This document shows positions 48,242 to 49,460 of a DNA stretch of 49,460 bases, one piece after another. A program made the translations under genes and the position numbers. The notes under the pieces were generated by a model, which saw only the letters and a program-made list of their open reading frames with translations, ran no database searches and had not been told where the DNA came from. Origin of the DNA: an uncultured Candidatus Saccharibacteria bacterium (GTDB lineage Bacteria > Patescibacteriota > Saccharimonadia > Saccharimonadales > Saccharimonadaceae); contig CALHZK010000001.1 in NCBI GenBank assembly GCA_938040655.1, positions 1-49,460 on the forward strand, given 5' to 3'. How positions within the stretch are numbered: position 1 is the stretch's first letter; the number at the start of each line of letters is the position of its first letter.

Positions 48242-49460
48242 ATGGCACATGTCACAATGGAAAATCTGATCAGCCTATGTAAGCGGCGCGGCTTTATATA
48301 TCAGGGGTCGGACGTCTACGGCGGCCTGTCGGGCACCTGGGATTACGGCCCGCTAGGTGTGCAGCTGAAGCGTAATATCATGAATTTGTGGTGGCGCCGG
48401 TTTGTGGATGAGCGCGACGATATGTACGGTGTGGATGCGGCGATTTTGATGAATCAGAAGGTTTGGCAGGCCAGCGGGCATGTCGATACTTTCGTTGATC
48501 CGCTGTGCGAAGATACGGTCAATCACCGCCGCTACCGCACCGATCACATCCTCAAAGACAACGGCGTTGACGCCGATGGTATGACCATGGCGCAGATGGA
48601 TGCGGCGATCGCTGAGCGTGGCATCAAAAGCCCGGATGGCAATCCACTGAGCGCATCCCGCACCTTCAATATGATGTTCAAAACGCACGTTGGCGCGACT
48701 GAGAGTGAGGATAGTATCAGCTATCTCCGCCCCGAAACCGCCCAAGGCATCTTCACTAATTTCAAAAACGTCGTCGATAGTTTCTATCCTAATCTGCCGT
48801 TCGGTATCGCTCAGCAGGGTAAGGCGTTTCGCAATGAGATTGCGCCGCGCGATTTCGTCTTCCGCTCTCGTGAGTTCGAGCAGATGGAGATTGAATATTT
48901 CGTCGACCCTGAGCATTGGCAGGAGGCGTTTGAAGAGCTGCTGGCGGCGACGCATGAATTTTTGGCAGAACTAGGCTTGAAGCAAGAGCATATCCACGAG
49001 CTGGACGTACCGGCGGAGGATCGAGCGCACTATAGCAAAAAGACGATCGACATTGAGTACGATTATCCAATTGGTCGCGAGGAGCTGATGGGCATCGCGT
49101 ATCGGACTGATTTTGACTTGATGAATATCCAGCGGGTCAGCGGCAAGAGTATGGAGTACACCGTCAAGGGGACGAACACAAAATTTGTGCCGCACGTCAT
49201 TGAGCCATCGTTTGGCGTCGAGCGGGCGCTGATGGCGGTGTTGTCGGGTGCGTACCGTGAGGACGAGCAAAATGGTGAAAAACGGGTGTATTTGGCGCTG
49301 CCAGAGCACTTGGCGCCGGTCAAATTTGCCGTTTCGCCACTGCTGAAAAACAAGCCAGAATTGGTAGAAAAAGCCCGCGAAGTCTACGCGAGCCTCGCCA
49401 AAGCTAACCCTGGCCGGGTGATGTGGGACGACAACGGCAACATCGGCAAACGCTACCGCC
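48242..49460 (+). CDS. glyS: glycyl-tRNA synthetase, homodimeric class II type (3' end outside window)
   Basis: Open to the end of the window (406 codons visible). The single-chain alpha2 type (also called glyQS) is shown by ISLCKRRGFIYQGSDVYGG, TWDYGPLGVQLKRNIM, YLRPETAQGIFTNF, motif 2 (GKAFRNEIAPRDFVFRSREF) followed by QMEIEYFV, and the motif 3 region EPSFGVERALMAVL. The anticodon-binding domain has begun (VYLALPEHLAPVKFAV). Possible starts are ATG 48230 (too close to the AAAGG), ATG 48242 (chosen; AAAGGA 11 bases upstream) and ATG 48257. The zinc Cys residues seen in some members are not evident. Confidence 0.95.
   Translation, partial: MAHVTMENLISLCKRRGFIYQGSDVYGGLSGTWDYGPLGVQLKRNIMNLWWRRFVDERDDMYGVDAAILMNQKVWQASGHVDTFVDPLCEDTVNHRRYRTDHILKDNGVDADGMTMAQMDAAIAERGIKSPDGNPLSASRTFNMMFKTHVGATESEDSISYLRPETAQGIFTNFKNVVDSFYPNLPFGIAQQGKAFRNEIAPRDFVFRSREFEQMEIEYFVDPEHWQEAFEELLAATHEFLAELGLKQEHIHELDVPAEDRAHYSKKTIDIEYDYPIGREELMGIAYRTDFDLMNIQRVSGKSMEYTVKGTNTKFVPHVIEPSFGVERALMAVLSGAYREDEQNGEKRVYLALPEHLAPVKFAVSPLLKNKPELVEKAREVYASLAKANPGRVMWDDNGNIGKRYR

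Noticed and set aside
48353..49353. Minus-strand reading frames over the last kilobase
   Set aside because: They are shadows of the glycyl-tRNA synthetase gene on the plus strand, which has clear family motifs but no stop within the window.

Overview
The window is a compact, almost fully coding stretch of bacterial chromosome (about 46 genes, no gene-free gap over 300 bases, no RNA gene, insertion sequence, prophage or CRISPR array seen). Gene content and style suggest Candidatus Saccharibacteria (TM7, Patescibacteria): minimal metabolism, many short or reduced housekeeping proteins, UGA used as an ordinary stop with both RF1 and RF2 present, and a promoter style in which an extended -10 box (TGnTATAAT and variants) sits only 6-9 bases before many start codons, implying leaderless mRNAs. 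The lineage call is inferred from recognised proteins, not from a marker-gene tree.

Layout. 1-3.3 kb: three divergent members of an unrecognised small-protein family, two on one side of prfA (opposite strand) and one on the other; the middle member is split by a G7 tract right after its start. 3.3-12 kb: rpmE (bL31), then an eroded form of the classical rpsB-tsf-pyrH-frr-uppS-cdsA-dxr-rseP-proS cluster: rpsB-tsf-unknown, recF on the opposite strand, then frr-uppS-rseP-CPBP protease-proS. 12-14 kb: greA and lysS. 14-25.5 kb: envelope region with a secreted helical-toroid protein, a DUF2207 protein, a CNNM/CBS protein, a PadR regulator with a PspC protein, uppP, a MacB-like ABC exporter, and a membrane-anchored collagen-like protein with a C1q-like head. 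25.5-34.4 kb: serS-pyrD, hpf, secA, an M16 peptidase, murD, hpt. 34.4-41 kb: prfB, an unknown membrane protein, ftsE-ftsX, a coiled-coil CHAP hydrolase, an S41 protease and a stand-alone receiver protein. 41-49.5 kb: rpmA, a Trm11-like methyltransferase, a flippase-like membrane protein, xseA-xseB, a membrane-tethered methyltransferase, a small anchored protein, a sensorless histidine kinase with a receiver-only partner overlapping recO, and the 5' part of a glycyl-tRNA synthetase gene running off the end.

How they work together. Translation (S2, EF-Ts, RRF, RF1, RF2, L27, L31, HPF and four tRNA synthetases) and envelope building and remodelling (UppS, UppP, MurD, FtsEX with a CHAP hydrolase, SecA, RseP, S41 protease) dominate. 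The surface proteins (collagen-like, toroid, DUF2207) are candidates for host contact in an epibiont. The most unusual items are the small-protein family with its homopolymeric G tract, the widespread leaderless extended -10 promoters, and the collagen-like surface protein.
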